This document shows, in pieces, positions 42,387 through 43,973 of a stretch of DNA of 43,973 nucleotides. Numbering within the stretch: position 1 is the first letter of the stretch; each line of letters starts with the position of its first letter. Both the position numbers and the translations under genes were made by a program. A model generated the notes under the pieces. It ran no database searches. It worked only from the letters and a program-made list of their open reading frames with translations, and was not told the DNA's origin. This DNA comes from Microbulbifer taiwanensis (GTDB taxonomy: Bacteria; Pseudomonadota; Gammaproteobacteria; Pseudomonadales; Cellvibrionaceae), in the NCBI RefSeq assembly GCF_014904815.1, contig NZ_JACZFR010000040.1, positions 1 through 43,973 of the forward strand, in the 5' to 3' direction.

Positions 42387-43850
42387 ATGGCCCTGTTGGA
42401 CGACCGCCTGCTCTGGATCGGCGGCCAGTATGTCGCCGCCAGCGACGACAGCTTCTTCGATACCCTGAACCCGGCCACCGGAGAGGTTATCTGCCGCGTG
42501 GCCAGGGCCGGTGCCGAGGACGTGGACAAGGCGGTGGCGGCCGCCGAACTGGGGCAGCGGGAGTGGGCGGCCATGAGTGGCGCCGAGCGCGGCCGCGTGC
42601 TGTTGCGCACCGCGCAGCTGCTGCGCCAACACTGCGACGAGATAGCGCGGCTGGAATCCCTCGACGGCGGCAAGCCGATTGCCGAGACGCCGGAAGCGGA
42701 TGTGGGCTCGGCGGCGGACTGCCTGGAATTCTTCGCCGGCCAGGCGGCCTCCCTGCAGGGGGAATACCAGCCGGTGCCCGGCGGCTTCTTCTATACCCGA
42801 CCGGAGCCACTGGGCATCTGCGCCGGCATCGGTGCCTGGAACTATCCGGTGCAGATAGCCGCGTGGAAATCGGCACCGGCACTGGCGGCGGGTAATGCGA
42901 TGATCTTCAAGCCGGCGGAGCTGACACCGCTGTCGGCGCTGCGCCTGGCGGAGCTGTTCAAGGACGCCGGACTGCCGGACGGCGTTTTCAATGTGGTGCA
43001 GGGCTTTGCCGAGACAGGCCAGGCGCTGACGGCCCACCCGCGCATCGCCAAGGTGTCGCTCACCGGTGAGGTGGGCACCGGCAAGGCGGTGATGCGCGCG
43101 GCGGCCGATACCCTCAAGGGCGTCACCCTGGAGCTGGGTGGCAAGTCGCCGCTGATCGTTTTCGACGACGCCAACCTGGACAACGCCGTGGGCGCGGCCC
43201 TGCTCGGCAACTTCTATACCCAGGGGCAGATATGCACCAACAGTACGCGGGTATTCGTGCAGGAATCCATCAGGGAAAAATTTATCGAGAAGCTGGTGGC
43301 GCGGGCGGGCAAGATGAAAGTCGGCGACCCGCTGGATCCGGACACGGATGTGGGGCCGCTGATCAGCGCCGAGCATCTGCAGAATGTGCTCGCCTATATC
43401 GACAAGGGCAAGGCCGAGGGAGGCAAGCTGCTGCTCGGTGGCGGCCGGGCGGAAGTACCCGGCTGTGAGGGTGGCAACTTCGTGCAGCCGACGATATTCG
43501 ACGGCCTGCGCGACGATATGACCATAGTACGCGAAGAGATTTTCGGCCCGGTGCTGTCGCTGCTCAGTTTCCGCGAAGAGGGTGAGGTACTGGAGCGCGC
43601 CAACAATACCGAATTCGGACTCGCCGGTGGCGTGTTTACCCGGGATATCCAGCGCGCGCACCGGGTCGCCGACAGGCTGGATGCCGGCATAGTGTGGATC
43701 AATCACTACAACCTGACGCCGGTGGAAATGCCCTTCGGCGGTTTCAAGCAGTCGGGTATCGGCAAGGAGAACAGTCGGCGGGCGTTCGAGCACTATACGC
43801 GCTTGAAAACAGTCTACGTGGCGGCGGGGGATGTGGATTCGCCTTACTGA
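42387..43850 (+). CDS. betB: betaine aldehyde dehydrogenase
   Basis: A 487-residue NAD(P)-dependent aldehyde dehydrogenase oxidising betaine aldehyde to glycine betaine, an osmoprotectant. BetB-like features include GICAGIGAWNYPVQIAAWKS (Asn152), LELGGKSP (Glu249) and NFYTQGQICTNSTRVFV with catalytic Cys283, all three residues of the ALDH active site. Length matches E. coli BetB (490). Neither betA, betI nor a choline carrier is in the window; they may lie past the tandem repeat at the window end. It is unlikely to be part of the pectin system. A related ALDH for another amino-aldehyde is the alternative. Confidence 0.85.
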   Translation: MALLDDRLLWIGGQYVAASDDSFFDTLNPATGEVICRVARAGAEDVDKAVAAAELGQREWAAMSGAERGRVLLRTAQLLRQHCDEIARLESLDGGKPIAETPEADVGSAADCLEFFAGQAASLQGEYQPVPGGFFYTRPEPLGICAGIGAWNYPVQIAAWKSAPALAAGNAMIFKPAELTPLSALRLAELFKDAGLPDGVFNVVQGFAETGQALTAHPRIAKVSLTGEVGTGKAVMRAAADTLKGVTLELGGKSPLIVFDDANLDNAVGAALLGNFYTQGQICTNSTRVFVQESIREKFIEKLVARAGKMKVGDPLDPDTDVGPLISAEHLQNVLAYIDKGKAEGGKLLLGGGRAEVPGCEGGNFVQPTIFDGLRDDMTIVREEIFGPVLSLLSFREEGEVLERANNTEFGLAGGVFTRDIQRAHRVADRLDAGIVWINHYNLTPVEMPFGGFKQSGIGKENSRRAFEHYTRLKTVYVAAGDVDSPY

Positions 43851-43973
43851 AATGCGGAATGCGGAATGCGGAATGCGGAATGCGGAATGCGGAATGCGGA
43901 ATGCGGAATGCGGAATGCGGAATGCGGAATGCGGAATGCGGAATGCGGAATGCGGAATGCGGAATGCGGAATG
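43851..43973. repeat. 7-bp tandem repeat (AATGCGG)n
   Basis: The heptamer AATGCGG repeats without visible interruption about 17.5 times from directly after the betB stop to the last base of the window. The array is open-ended, so its true length is unknown. A 7-bp unit cannot keep one reading frame, and no gene is seen in it. Confidence 0.95.

Noticed and set aside
42306..43793. 495-codon open frame antisense to betB
   Set aside because: Shadow of the third-position GC bias of betB, which has all ALDH active-site residues on the plus strand.
42387..43850. betB as a pectin-pathway aldehyde dehydrogenase
   Set aside because: Motifs are those of betaine aldehyde dehydrogenase, the gene is divergent, and no step of the uronate route here needs an aldehyde dehydrogenase.

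Overview
The window is high-GC (roughly 60%) DNA from a Gram-negative bacterium, most likely a marine polysaccharide-degrading gammaproteobacterium of the Microbulbifer / Saccharophagus / Cellvibrio type. This is inferred from TonB-dependent receptors, surface lipoproteins, extracellular lyases with long Ser/Gly linkers and appended carbohydrate-binding modules, a TRAP uptake system and REP-like intergenic palindromes. No rRNA, tRNA, CRISPR array or intact transposase was seen.

Region 1 (about 1-7105) is an oxidative module, apparently unrelated to pectin. It holds an HSL-type alpha/beta hydrolase (minus strand), then a tight plus-strand run of a 3-ketosteroid Delta1-dehydrogenase-like flavoprotein, a second flavoprotein resembling Delta4-(5alpha)-dehydrogenases, and an SDR. 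After a 311-bp gap carrying a MITE-like palindrome nested in a REP-like repeat comes a putidaredoxin-reductase-type flavoprotein.

Region 2 (about 7100-42040) is one large pectin utilisation locus. Extracellular or surface attack: three polysaccharide lyases with PL1 features carrying Ser-rich linkers or secretion signals, plus a compact fourth PL1-like lyase, a Tat-exported GH28 polygalacturonase, a CE8 pectin methylesterase, a CE12 rhamnogalacturonan acetylesterase and a surface lipoprotein of unknown function. Uptake: two TonB-dependent receptors across the outer membrane and a DctP/Q/M TRAP transporter across the inner membrane. Intracellular or periplasmic processing: a DUF4861-GH105 unsaturated uronyl hydrolase lipoprotein; KduI and KduD for the unsaturated-uronate branch; UxaC, a UxuB-type reductase and UxaA for the galacturonate branch; and KdgK, which phosphorylates the shared product KDG. 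KDPG aldolase is not in the window. A GntR/FCD regulator is divergent from uxaA. TGGTnnnACC-like sites lie upstream of several pectin genes and suggest one regulon.

Region 3 (42041-43973) has betB (betaine aldehyde dehydrogenase) followed by a 7-bp tandem repeat that runs to the window end.

The main anomalies are: a 56-bp insertion (30-bp perfect palindrome plus G7C14, bounded by CTCGAG direct repeats) that frameshifts the unknown surface lipoprotein at 34434-37066; the nested MITE at 5658-5821; two multidomain lyases with the same binding modules in permuted order; and a VOC-family protein coupled to a pectate lyase in a locus lacking a recognisable KdgF.
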